NCBI GenBank assembly: GCA_029379385.1
Contig: CM055618.1
Span: forward strand, 8,628,134 to 8,692,133
Length of the DNA stretch: 64,000 nt
Reading direction: 5' to 3'
Source of the DNA: Quillaja saponaria
Taxonomy: Eukaryota > Streptophyta > Magnoliopsida > Fabales > Quillajaceae
The notes below the pieces were generated by a model. It was not told the DNA's origin. It searched no databases and saw only the letters and a program-made list of their open reading frames with translations. Below, one piece after another: positions 36,450 through 47,529 of this stretch; within the stretch, counting starts at the first letter, position 1, and every line of letters starts with the position of its first letter. The translations under genes were made by a program, and so were the position numbers.

Positions 36450-38604
36450 GAATTTGATAATATTTTTTGAAAAGTTATATAAATTAAAAGAAAATCATAA
36501 TACCTAAAAAATTGTTTGGATTGTTTTATTTTTATTTTTTATGGATGATTATTTTTAAAATGTTTTTAAAAAGTCAATCTGACTATGACTATTTTTAACA
36601 ATTATTTTTACGGAATTGAAAAATAAATAAATTTTTTAAAAGTCATAATATTACTTAACTTAGTCTTAATACATTGATTTTCGAAAAAAAAGTAAGGATA
36701 AGTTCTACTTCTTTTGAGATTCTAAATAAGTCCTACAATAAATTTTTATTCCCCACAACTCCTTCTTTTAGTTTTTCTTTTCAAATAAGTCCTCTATTTT
36801 ATATTGACATTTTTTAGATCATTTTTACCCTTTTTTATTTTAGTATTAAATTAATAATATTAATTAAGTAGACTATTTTATAAAACTCATTATTTAATTT
36901 AAAAAATTAAAATTCATAATTTAATAATTATTAGAAGAATAAATCTTTTAAAAATTAATGAAAATTCACCATCCATTTAAAACGTTTTTCAAAAAAAAAA
37001 AAAAAAAAAATTATCTTCATAATTAAAATCAAATTTATATGTATTTCACTTATTCTTTGTTAATTTTTTTACAAAAGAATAGATTTTAGGTATTTTTAGT
37101 TCTCATCATGAAAAAAATTAATAATAATTCAAATTGAATTTATAAAAAAATATTTTTTAAAATGTTTTTAGAAAATATATGAAAGGAGTTAATGAGGACT
37201 TTTTATTAATTTTTAGAATTTTTTTATTTTTTATTAATGATTATATAATAATTTATTTTTTGACTAATTATTAAATAATAAATTATTTCTCTAAATAAAA
37301 TAATGTGTTTTTTTATATAAAATTAGTCTACTAATCAATTTTTTTAATTTAAAATAAAAAATAAGGGTAAAGGTGGCTTAAAAAGTGTTAATATAAATTT
37401 AAGATTTATTTTAAAAAAATTTAAACCTAAAAATTATAAAAAATAAAAATATATTATATCACTTATTTAGAATCTCAAAACAGCAAAAGTAGAATTTCAC
37501 CTTGCTTTTCATTTTTACTAGAGGTCTGACCCTTGTCCAGCCGTCGCCACCAATGACCTAACATGCAAAGTGCCGAAACGGTTTGTGTCAAGTCACAAGT
37601 GATTATTGAATGTCGGCGCTGCAGTGGGATGGTGTTTGTGTCATTAAAGGGGTTCAGTTTTTGAGCTAAAGGTTTTTTCTTAATAACAGTTCATGTAGTC
37701 ATATAGCTATGGTTTATACTTTATACTACTATTAATTTAGGTAATTGATGTAATTAATCGGTATGTGTCTTACATGACAAAAGGTAATAATGTTATTTAT
37801 GTATAATATTGATAAATATACATTATAATTTAAAGAATACTCTAACCATTATTTCTTTTAGAAATAAATTATTAAAATTAATTTTGTTAAAATAAAAATT
37901 TAATTCGTTAATCAGACAAGAAAATATTCTTGTCTTTCTTCATTCGTTAATTTGTTGTGGAGTTCCATCACTGACATTACATAAAACAAATGCTAATTAA
38001 TTCACAAGAAAATATTTTGTGGATCTCTTTTGTATTAATTTATGGATTGACATTAATAAAGAGATTTAAAACAACTGCAACAAGTGTGATACTGATTGCC
38101 CATGTGATGGGACTGGTATTATTTTCTGTCTGCAATAAAATAAGTCGTGGCTGTTTATTTTTTTGATATTCTTCTCCTATCTGCTTACTAAATTGCATGA
38201 AATATAATTTAACTCTGAAAATGTGTGATGATTGTTTTCGAGTGTTCATTATTTTTTCTTATACATTTTATTTTATCTGCAGACTACAATGGAAGTTTAG
38301 TTTAAATATGAAAAATGTGTATTATCTGCTTAGGAAGTTTAGTTTAAAAATGAAAAATGTGTAATGCGCATTAGAGACGGATATCATCAAATTCCATCTC
38401 TAAAGTGTCCATCTCAAATAACATTGTTGCTGAAATTTATTGGAGATGGATAATCTGTATCTGATAGTAAAAGTTTTTCAAAGATGACAATAGAGGTGGG
38501 TTACCATCTCTATTAAATATTAGTTATTTAGAATTTCTCCCTCCCAATAACAATTCCACGTGTCAATAGTATCAGAGACGGATTGGACTTACCAAATCTG
38601 GGCT
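36450..38604. other. AT-rich intergenic with CACTA-like fragment
   Basis: Mostly AT-rich filler. A 69-codon minus-strand open stretch at 38040-38249 with a hydrophobic C terminus is not assigned. About 38370-38600 carries GAGACGGAT and TTACCATCTCTATTA words also seen near 32400, suggesting pieces of one CACTA family on both sides of the intact MLP gene. Confidence 0.4.
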
Positions 38605-39236
38605 TGTTAATTAGTTGATATTAATTTGAATGGAAAATATATAATTTGGAAGAGTACTTCCAATAATTTATTACATACACATAATTAAGCAAGCTTGAAG
38701 AAAGTGTTTACAATATCTTGATGTTTCAGTTAGCCATTAAGTTAAGCCAAACAAGCCCTTAGGGCTTTTATTATACTAGTATTACAACCATTACATTACA
38801 GCTTTGCCTACATAGAGAAAGAAGCATAACAGGCTTTATGCATTGAGAAGGTAAGCATCCACAGCCTTGGTGACGTTGTCAAGCAATTCCAGATACTGAT
38901 TAGGAGGGGGGACGCCGTCGTTCTTCGTCTCTTATTCAACAGTCCACTTTACTAAGCTGCCTTGATTAGTACCCTTTGGTTTGACCTGCATAATGTCCTT
39001 GATAGTATTGTAGTAGTTTAAGCACTCTCCATCAACTGATTTATAAGTGATTGACTTGTATACATTACATCAATGTCTACGATTGCCACATTAGTAGTGT
39101 CCAGTTTACCTGCATTGGTAAGCAATATAAGACAGGATACGATGGGACGTAATAGTAACATTATAGTACTTTTAAACAACTAGTTATCAAAAAGTTAATT
39201 CAAAATCCTATAACAATGGGCCAACTTATCTAGAGG

Positions 39237-39613
39237 TAGAGGCGGAATTTAAGTCGAATAGCTTCGAACGGAGAACTACTCAAGTTCAAATTTGAATTCT
39301 AGTACTCGAATTTGAATACTTATACGAATTTGAATATGAAATTTGAATTCGAATAAATTTCAAATATTTGAATTTGAATATTCAAATATTCAGGGTATTT
39401 TGGTAAGAAAAAAAATTCATAAAAAGTCATTTTTTATTATAATTTTTTAATAAAAACATATATTATTACAAATATTATTTCGAATTCAAATACTAATTCG
39501 AATTATTTGTGGAATATCATATCTAATTATGTACTATTCAAATTCGAATTAAAATTCGAATATTAAGTAAAATTCAAATTCAAATCTAAACTATTTGATT
39601 TGAGTGTCACCCC
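39237..39613. mobile_element. MULE-like MITE rich in GAATTC/TTGAAT words
   Basis: The 377-bp insert lies between two perfect copies of TATCTAGAGG (39227-39236 and 39614-39623). The matching place in MLP copy 3 (near 44196-44210) has one uninterrupted site, CTTATCCAGAGGTGG, which proves insertion after duplication. The 9-10 bp target duplication fits Mutator-like elements. The centre is a dense set of inverted AATTTGAATT-type words; the ends themselves match poorly. Confidence 0.78.
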
Positions 39614-39655
39614 TATCTAGAGGGGGTTCGATTATCATGATGTAGGGTTAGCTTC

Positions 39656-39903
39656 AGCTTTGTAGGAAATGTCCAATTTACCAACAAATCAGATTTGTAG
39701 GAAATGTTCAATTTTATAGACAAACTGTGAAAATATTTTAAAAAATTTACACAGACAAGAGGTTTGTCGGTGTTACCTACGAACAACTTCCCGACAACCC
39801 ATTTCCAACAAAAGTATTTATCAATATACTTTACCTACAAACCTTGGACCCTTTTCCCATAAACTTACTGTATATATAGGAAATGCCCCATTTTCTTGTA
39901 GTG
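39656..39903 (+). mobile_element. CACTA element right end, in MLP copy 2 intron
   Basis: Ends with TTTTCTTGTAGTG (39891-39903), the reverse complement of the canonical CACTA terminus. Subterminal TTTGTAGGAAATG and TTTGTCGGTGTTACC repeats precede it. The left end is missing. Confidence 0.75.
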
Positions 39904-40839
39904 AACTATTTATATGATTCATAAGAATCTAAGTAGTAAATAAACCTAATTTTAAATGGGATGCAAATTACAAAACTGAGATTCGAACTTAGTACCTCTT
40001 GATCTAAAACCATGTCGAATAACCATTCCATCTAAAAATTTATTATGTTACAGATATGTGCTAGTTTAGTGCGCATAAATAACCATTGCATTCCATGTAT
40101 AATTCTATGGATTTAATATTTTTTCATTTGGTGCGTACTTAGCCTTAGAATGCTTTATCCATTATGTATATTTTATTTTATAGAAGTAAAAATCATGAAA
40201 CCCACTTAGGGGGTGAGATTCCTCATTCACACTTCTATAGAATCGATTTAATTCAGTTAAATGAAAAAAATACCCTTCTATTACAAAAATAAATAACTAA
40301 ATAAAAAGATGCATATTAATAAAATAATAATATTATAAATAAATAAATAAGCTAAATAATAAATATATTTAATTTAGTCAAATAACAGAAATTCCTTTTA
40401 TATCATAGAAAAAAATTTTTAAAAAAAATTTGTATATAAAAATAATAATAAATCAATTTATTTTAGTTAAATGACAAAAATACCTTCATATCATATATAG
40501 TAAATAAAATAATAATAAATAATTAATTAATGTAAAATCAATAAATTAGTTGTGTAATTTTAAATTAAAATATTACTGTAAAATAAATAAGAATTAGAAA
40601 TAATAAAAGTATTAATAATATAAAATTTAAAATAATAAGTAATATATAAATTTCATAAATTATATAACATTTTTATTACTTTACTTATTTAGGAATATAT
40701 TTTTCATTTTAACATAATTTTTATATAATTTCATGTCTAAAAAATGCATAAAATACAATGTATAATTCCATTACACAACATTCATTTCCCATTCAATTTT
40801 TCATTCGAATTCCGTAAAAATCATTTTTGCTGCTAGGAG

Positions 40840-40922
40840 ATAATAATATGCCATATATATTCATTAGATAATAATATGCCATATATATTCATTAGATAAT
40901 AATATGCCTTATGTATTCAGTA
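40840..40922. repeat. 28-bp tandem repeat, three units
   Basis: ATAATAATATGCCATATATA plus TTCATTAG is repeated three times, the last unit degenerate. The same place in copy 3 (about 46848-46870) has one unit. Confidence 0.85.
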
Positions 40923-41221
40923 GTGTAACAATTTTACCTGTAAGGTGCCATTAATTAGGTCTTGATGCTGTCACTTACCAGAGACATAAGTTTTCCATTG
41001 ATTGACTGAACCCTTGGTGTTCCACTCACCACTAACTAGTTGTATATCCTTCGCCACATTAGGAGCTGTTTTGGGCAAGAGGTTTGGTTTGCAGAGTATC
41101 TTATAAAACTTCTCAGCAGAGGCCTTGATCTCTGTTTGGATTTCAGACTTCTCAATTTGAGAAATAGTTTTCCTTCCGTTTTTTTTTTAACTAATACTGA
41201 AACAAAATACGCTGCCGTTTT

Positions 41222-41232
41222 CCCTATTTATA
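41222..41232 (-). promoter_or_regulatory. TATA box of MLP copy 2
   Basis: Minus strand ATATAAATAGG about 60 bases upstream of the lost start codon. The copy-3 counterpart is also kept. Confidence 0.6.
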
Positions 41233-41470
41233 TGCAAAGGGTTCACATATTTCAGAAACAACTTTCATTCTACTAATGTAGATTAGAAAACAAAACTTTT
41301 TATTCTGGAATATAATTGGCCGGTGTGGCTGTAATGATTTTGGCGGTCCATGTTGAATCTTAATTCTTTTTTATGGGACACGTCAAATTGGAAAAGTGTA
41401 TTCCAAAAAAATTGGAGATGAAATGAGAAGGATAATTAGTGTGGGAAAAATATTAAGTTACGTTGCCTGT

Positions 41471-43433
41471 TTAGATTGAATAATTGTTAATATTTATTAC
41501 TAAATGCCTATTTGGTTTTGTGTTTGGAATATATGTTTGACGTTTGGAGTTGAAAATCACTTTTAACTTGTATTTAATAACATATTTAGTTAAAATTGAA
41601 AATCTTGATTAGTCAAACGCCCAACAAAATTTTAGCTTATTTTTCAGAAGCTACTCATATGTAGATTTTTCAGAATACATTTATAGCAAAAGTACAAGAC
41701 ACAGTTTTTATATTATTTTTTGACAAAAATATCATAATTTTATTTTTTAATATTCTTATGATTCAAAATCACTTTTTTGGATAACTAAATAAACACAAAA
41801 AAAATTATACTAAAAACAATTCTTTCATAATTTCTACTAGCAAAATCAATTATCCAAAACATTGATTTTTAAACTCCAAAATAATGAGGAGAAAATATAC
41901 ATTCTCTACACTTAACAACTCTATTATAATTGCATGTGAGGAAATATGTTAATCAATGAGTCTTATCTAATAGTTTAATTAAGGGTTTGGATTGAGTGAC
42001 TCTTTGATAAAAGGAGATCATCTAGCAAAATGAATAAGAATGAATGATTAATATATCAATAGCTAGCTTAATTAACCAATTATGCCAGCATTAAGAATAT
42101 TTCATATATCTTACAAAATTATAAAAGGTGATTTTGCGGATTACCTATAATTTTTCAAGGTTACTAAGAACTACAAGGAAAGCGATTTTTAAAAGCAATT
42201 GTCGAAGTGGAGATCGATTATGAGAGCTAAAGAATATTACCACCGTCCTTTTTAAAAGCAATTCTTTTGGTACTTCGAAAAGAAAAATTGTGACATGAAA
42301 AGTAATGGATAAGCATGTGCAACTGGTATTTGATATGAGAGAAAATAAACATGAGATTGGAATGATATGATTAGATAGGATTAGCTGTAATTAGGGATAA
42401 TTTAGATATTTTGTTGTAGAGCTATCTGTCTATAAAAGGATTAGAGTAACCTAGATTGTAAATCATCCATTATCATATCAATAAATGAATTTGTTGGATC
42501 TGTTGCAGAGCAAAGTTTCATTTTTTACGTTGTCTTCTTCCTTGAGTTAGTGTCCAACCACGCTTCAATTGAATTTTTATGTTGGCTAGGTATTTTTTTT
42601 CCTTATTCTTCACTTACTGGCGACTCTAGAGTTCTCCCATTAAACACTTCATAAGGTATTTAATTTTTCACAAGATTCATAAGTTGTCTCACAATAGGTA
42701 ATGATAAAGATTAATGTAAATAAAAAGACAATAAAATAAAATGTCATATTAGTTGATATGTTTTACTATTCATCTTTGACACACATTTAATTTGTGAATA
42801 ACCAGATAAATGTTTGAAATTGTCATATCATCATTTTTTGATGACTATACTCAGATTTTTTTATTGAGTGCCTCAAACGATATAAAAAAAGAAAAAATGC
42901 CTATTTTAAAAATGATGGCTAAGTTAAGGTTTTCAAACAATAGTTAACTATTTTATTTGATTAAGCAAACTGTTTAATATTGAAGGACAAGAATGGAGTT
43001 AAAAGAAAAAAATTACTTTTTTATATTTTGATATAAGCAGTAATTTAACTTCATGTTATGTTACTTTCTTAGTCCACGTAGAAAGTAAGAGTATTAATCA
43101 AATAATTGTAGTAGTATAGATAGATAATTTGTTGTAAGTCTCACGACCATTAGGTGTGAATTAGTATATGTGTTCCTTGAGATCCATATAAATATAAGAT
43201 TCTCCAGTAAAACATATCTTACAATCCACAAGTTTAAGATTTTATTTTTATATCTTTTATATTATTCTATTGAGGTTATAATTTTTTTTAGTATCTTTGC
43301 TTCAAGTTTGAGACTTTATATTATTCATTATATATATATATTTTACCTATATTTACTCTAATTGGAATCAAATTGAGAAGGCTAAACATGTCCAAATTAT
43401 TAAGTCCTTAATTCAACTGAGTAAATCTGAACT
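41471..43433. other. Spacer between the MLP duplication units
   Basis: AT-rich DNA without genes, apart from the LTR-like relic listed separately at 42290-42631. Confidence 0.5.
42290..42631 (+). mobile_element. Possible LTR relic with tRNA-Arg-type primer site
   Basis: A TATAAAAG (42431-42438), a following AATAAATGAAT polyadenylation-like word and TGGCGACTCTAG at 42618-42629 fit an LTR plus primer site of the Tat/Ogre Gypsy group, whose site begins TGGCGACTC. No gag or second LTR follows, and the left border is a guess. Confidence 0.35.
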
Positions 43434-45301
43434 TGTTAATTAGTTGATATTTGAATGCGAGATATATATATAATTTGGAAGAGTACTTTCAATAATTTAT
43501 TACATACACATAATGAAGCAAGCTTGAAGAAAGTGTTTACAACATCTTGATGTTTCAGTTAGCCATTAAGCTAAACCAAACAAGCCCTTATACCTTTTAT
43601 TGTACCAGTATTACAACCATTACATTACAGCTTTGCCCATATAGGGAAAGCAGCATAAGAGGCTTTATGCATTAAGAAGGTAAGCATCCACACCTTGGTG
43701 AAGTTGTCAAGCATTCCAGAACTGATTAGGAGGTGGGACGCCGTCGTTCTTCGTCTCATATTCGACAGTCCACTTTACTAAGCTGCCTTGATTAGTACAC
43801 TTTGATTTGATCTGCATAACGTTCTTGATAGTATTGTAGTAGTTTAAGCATTCTCCATCAACTGATTTATAAGTGATTGACTCGTTCATTGCATCAATGT
43901 CTTCGATTGCCACAGTAGTAGTCTCCAGTTTACCTGCCTTGGTAAGCAATATAAGACAGGATACGATGGGGCTTAATAGTAACATTATAATACTATTAAA
44001 CAACTAGTTATCAAAAAGCTTATGTTAAATTTAAGAGAAGAGAAAAAGATGGCATGGAAAAATTGGAAGAGAAAATGAGAGAATTAATTCTTGCAAAACT
44101 TAGAGTGGGCAGAGTTGAGAATATGGAGGCATGGATATTAGAGGATAAGTAAAGGTTTGAAGGGTTCTTCGCAATCCTACAACAATGGGGCAACTTATCC
44201 AGAGGTGGTTCGATTATCAAAATGTAAGAGGTAGCTCCAGGTTTTTTGTACTCTCTGCCTGTAAGAGATGGGTGCATTGGGGTCCCTTGTTAGTTGGTGT
44301 GTGGCTTAGCTGGCCTGTTTAAAACTTCTCTTATGTCTGTAGCGCTTGAGTTACATTCTAATAATATAACTTTAAAAACAATTGAATTTACAAAGAGATT
44401 GTCAAACAACAATTTTTTTTTTTATTAACTTTATTTTACAGAATAAAATTTACTAAATCGTATAGACATATATATGTTTCACGATAATAATAAACTACCT
44501 TGTAATTCTAATCCCAATAAATCAAATTTTGGTAAATAATTTTAATAAGAAGAGGATGAGAGAAAAGAAATCCTAAGACAGACCAGGGATGGACGTAAAC
44601 TCGTAAGCAATCGAGGAGACGAATAATCGTCCAGGTCTTATTGTGAAACAAAAAGCTGTAGACGAATGTTTCCGTCTTTCATAATTCCATAGAATTTTTT
44701 GATTCATCATTTAGCTATTGGGGCCACTCATCTGGAGTGTCTCACCTGGCTGATGAAAGATCTCATTTTTTATGACCATTTTAAGCCAAAAGAGGATCCT
44801 AGCTCGGCTACTAGCGCTGCTGGTTGCATAGGAAATGTGAATGTGTACATGCATCCGTAGATGGTATTTTTCCATTTTCCTTCTGAAAACTCTGCCTAAA
44901 AATGCAAACAATTTGTTGAAAAGAAATGCCCTGCAATTTGTTTTGAGACAATGATGTTACATGCATGTGTTGGCATGCTTGGATGACAGGATGACAGGAA
45001 TGTTTGGATCATTTTATTCACCATGGGTGTCAGTTTAGCCTAACATTGGACACATTGTTAGAGGGGATTACCTGACAGGAGTTAACTCATTGTAGACCCT
45101 GATCAGGCTAGGGATTCTCCAGAGAAATAAATAAATGGCATCCAATTCAGATGCATGGTTATCATCTTGTCAAATGTTTAATTTTTTTTTTACCAACTTA
45201 GTTTCTGGAACACCTACGTTTTATATTTTTTTAGTAAAATATTTTTTTTTATTCATTTGAATTTAGATATTATATGTTATCGACTCTTTCTTTTTTTAAC
45301 A

Positions 45302-46023
45302 AGGACATGTGGGTGGCTCTTCTAGTGGTTTCGATTGAGGTGGAGATGACAGTGGAGATGGTGCTGAAAATTTTAATGAGGATGCTGATGATGATGATCT
45401 TCACGAGTACCTATATCTATTTGCTAGTACTATTTAGTTTTAATTTCATTAGTTTTTGTTTTTTTTGTTTTATACGTTTACATTTGTAACTTGTGTGACT
45501 TTGTACTTTGACGTCAATGAATGTTGAGACATCTTTATTTTATGAATAAGTTTTAGATTAGATTTGTTAGGTATATTTTTACGTGTAATTATAGATGTTT
45601 TAATTAAAAAAATTGAATATAATTATCCACAAACTTTGTTTGTAGGTAATTCTCACAAAACAGTTTGTAGGTAATTCCCACAGAACAGTTTGTGGGAATT
45701 ACCTACAAATCAAGTTTGTGGGAAATTCCACTAAAGCAATTTGTGGCTATTATCTATAAACCTGGTTTTGTAGGTAATTTAGACAAACTTGGAATACCAA
45801 CAAACCATGTTTGTAGGAAATGTCCAATTTTACCGACAATGTTTAGCGAAATTAAAAAATTATGCTGACAAACTTTTTTGACAAGAGTTTGTCGGTATTA
45901 TCTACAGACAACTTCCCTACAACCCATTTCAGACAAAAAGTTTGTCGGTAGACTTTACCTAAACATCCTGGTTCATTTTCCCACAAACCTGGTCTATAAG
46001 AAATGCCTCGTTTTCTTGGAATT
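45302..46023 (+). mobile_element. CACTA element 3' part in MLP copy 3 intron
   Basis: An acidic coding tail (ENFNEDADDDDLHEYL, about 45365-45415) resembles the last exon of CACTA transposon proteins. It is followed by many GTTTGTAGGTAATT, GTTTGTGGGAATT and GTTTGTCGGTA subterminal repeats on both strands and a mutated terminus TTTTCTTGGAATT (46011-46023). The right flank matches that of the CACTA end in copy 2, so both descend from one insertion. Confidence 0.72.
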
Positions 46024-46962
46024 CTCAAGAACAAAATTTTAAATAATAAATCGGGTGCAAATCTCATAACCAGGATTAGAACATAGTATTTCTTGATATG
46101 AAACCATATCAAATAACTATTTCATCTAAAATTTTAAACTAATAAGGCATTAATACCGATATTTGGGTATGATACGGTACAATACGGATATGGAGAGAAT
46201 ATGTTAAATTAAAGATAAAAAAATATTACATGTACAAAAATAAACAAGACAATTAGACCAAAAAAACTAAGGTAAAGTCATGATCAAGAACTAATAATAA
46301 AGACCAGTATGTTCATCTGTTCATTCACTTCTTCTCACAAACATAACTCAATATTTAAAAGACCAGTCCCTGACCAAACAATAAGCAAATTCCCAATATT
46401 AAGATATGAGCCACTAATTGTAACGATGCTAACATAAATGACAAACCAAACAATTACAAGACCCAAAAGACCAGAAGCTCTTAGAAATTTCAAAATCGAA
46501 GACGTAGATTCGAGAATTAACAGATTGAGAAATTTCAAAAATTAGAATTGTAATTAAACCCGAAAAGAATAGTGTTTCACATTAATTATTTGAGGTGTGA
46601 TTATATTGTTTATAACCCACAAGAATCAACTACTTATGGTATTAGAGCATTTTCAAGCTACTTGAGCCAGTTAGACTTGTAGAGTTACAAATGGTATTAG
46701 AACATTTACCCATTCGTGGTGTGCAGGGCTCGTAAGCTCTGCATCCTTAGTGATCGTACTGACACAATGTACTCTTGCTTTCCAGATTTAAACTTATTAG
46801 GATACATTACAGAAATGTGTTTTAGTCTCTAGGGAGATTATAAGAATGCCATATAAATATATTCAGTAGTGTAACAATTTCATGTATAAGGTACATTAAT
46901 TAGGTTGTGATGATGTCACTTACCAGAGACATAAGTTTTCCATTGGTTGATTGAACCTTTAG

Positions 46963-47224
46963 GGCTCATTTAGTGTATCATATAGAATTGTATAGTATAT
47001 GATTATACAATTTATTAATAAGCTGTATAGTTATTTTGTTGTTATACCATTGTTTTATCATTTCTCTCCATACTATATAGTTTTATACTATTAACATAGT
47101 ATAAGATAAGGTCAACAATATAAGTTTATACTATCATATCGTTGCATAATATTGTATAAGAGTCAACATGATAGTATTATACTATCATGTTATCATTATA
47201 CAATGTGCAAAATGAGTCATCAGT
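46963..47224. mobile_element. hAT-like MITE inside exon 1 of MLP copy 3
   Basis: About 262 bp absent from exon 1 of copy 2. It begins GGCTCATTTAGTGTATCATA and ends AAATGAGTC, whose reverse complement GACTCATTT mirrors the start. The interior is a chain of TATAGTAT/ATACTAT palindromic words. The target duplication is not clear. Confidence 0.7.
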
Positions 47225-47455
47225 GTTCCACTCACCACTAACCTAGTTGTATATCCTTCACCACATTAGGAACGTTTTAGCCAAAACGTTTTATTTTGCA
47301 GAGCATCTCATACAACTTCTCAGCAGAGGCCTTGATCTATATTTGGATTTCAGACTTTGCAATTTGAGATATAGTTTTCCTTTTTAGACTGACCCAACTA
47401 AAAGTTAAGGCCGATTACAAATTCAGTATTGATAAAACAAGACGCTGCCGCTTTG

Positions 47456-47466
47456 ACTTATTTATA
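47456..47466 (-). promoter_or_regulatory. TATA box of MLP copy 3
   Basis: Minus strand ATATAAATAAG at the position matching the TATA box of copy 2. Confidence 0.55.
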
Positions 47467-47529
47467 TGCAAAGGTTTCACATATTTCAAAATCAATAAAA
47501 AACTTTCATACTACGAATGTATTTTAGAA

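Larger units (their letters stand above)
38836..41165 (-). pseudogene. MLP copy 2, decayed
   Basis: Exon 1 (40979-41165, 187 nt as in the intact gene) reads QIEKSEIQTEIKASAEKFYK and GEWNTKGSVNQWKTYV. Exon 2 (38836-39109) reads YKSVDGECLNYYNTIK and NQGSLVKWTVE. Lesions: the start codon position is ATT (41163-41165) with no upstream ATG before a stop; exon 2 has a one-base loss near 39055-39075; and a TAA at 38932-38934 replaces the Tyr codon of VEYETKNDG. Splice sites and a TATA box are kept. The C terminus LLDNVTKAVDAYLLNA is still readable after the stop. It is more like copy 3 than the intact gene. Confidence 0.88.
38605..41470 (-). repeat. Tandem duplication unit 1 carrying MLP copy 2
   Basis: Starts at TTGTTAATTAGTTGATATT and ends at GTGTGGGAAAAATAT...AAGTTACGTTGC. 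The same order of sequence blocks recurs from 43434 to 49405. It contains the 3' flank, both exons, the intron with CACTA tail, the TATA box and one minisatellite unit. Confidence 0.85.
43665..47372 (-). pseudogene. MLP copy 3, decayed
   Basis: Exon 2 (43665-43933) reads DAMNESITYKSVDGECLNYY and SLVKWTVEYETKNDGVPPPN, keeping the Tyr codon that copy 2 lost, but three one-base losses near its end break the C-terminal helix frame. Exon 1 (46924-47372) is interrupted by a 262-bp insert, has ATA at the start position, a TAG where copy 2 has Glu in IQTEIKAS, and further small shifts. The donor (46923-46922), acceptor and TATA box are preserved. Its intron carries a longer piece of the CACTA element also present in copy 2. 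Confidence 0.88.

Noticed and set aside
43170..43361. 63-codon hydrophobic plus-strand stretch
   Set aside because: AT-rich low-complexity sequence that reads as Leu/Ile/Tyr by composition alone.
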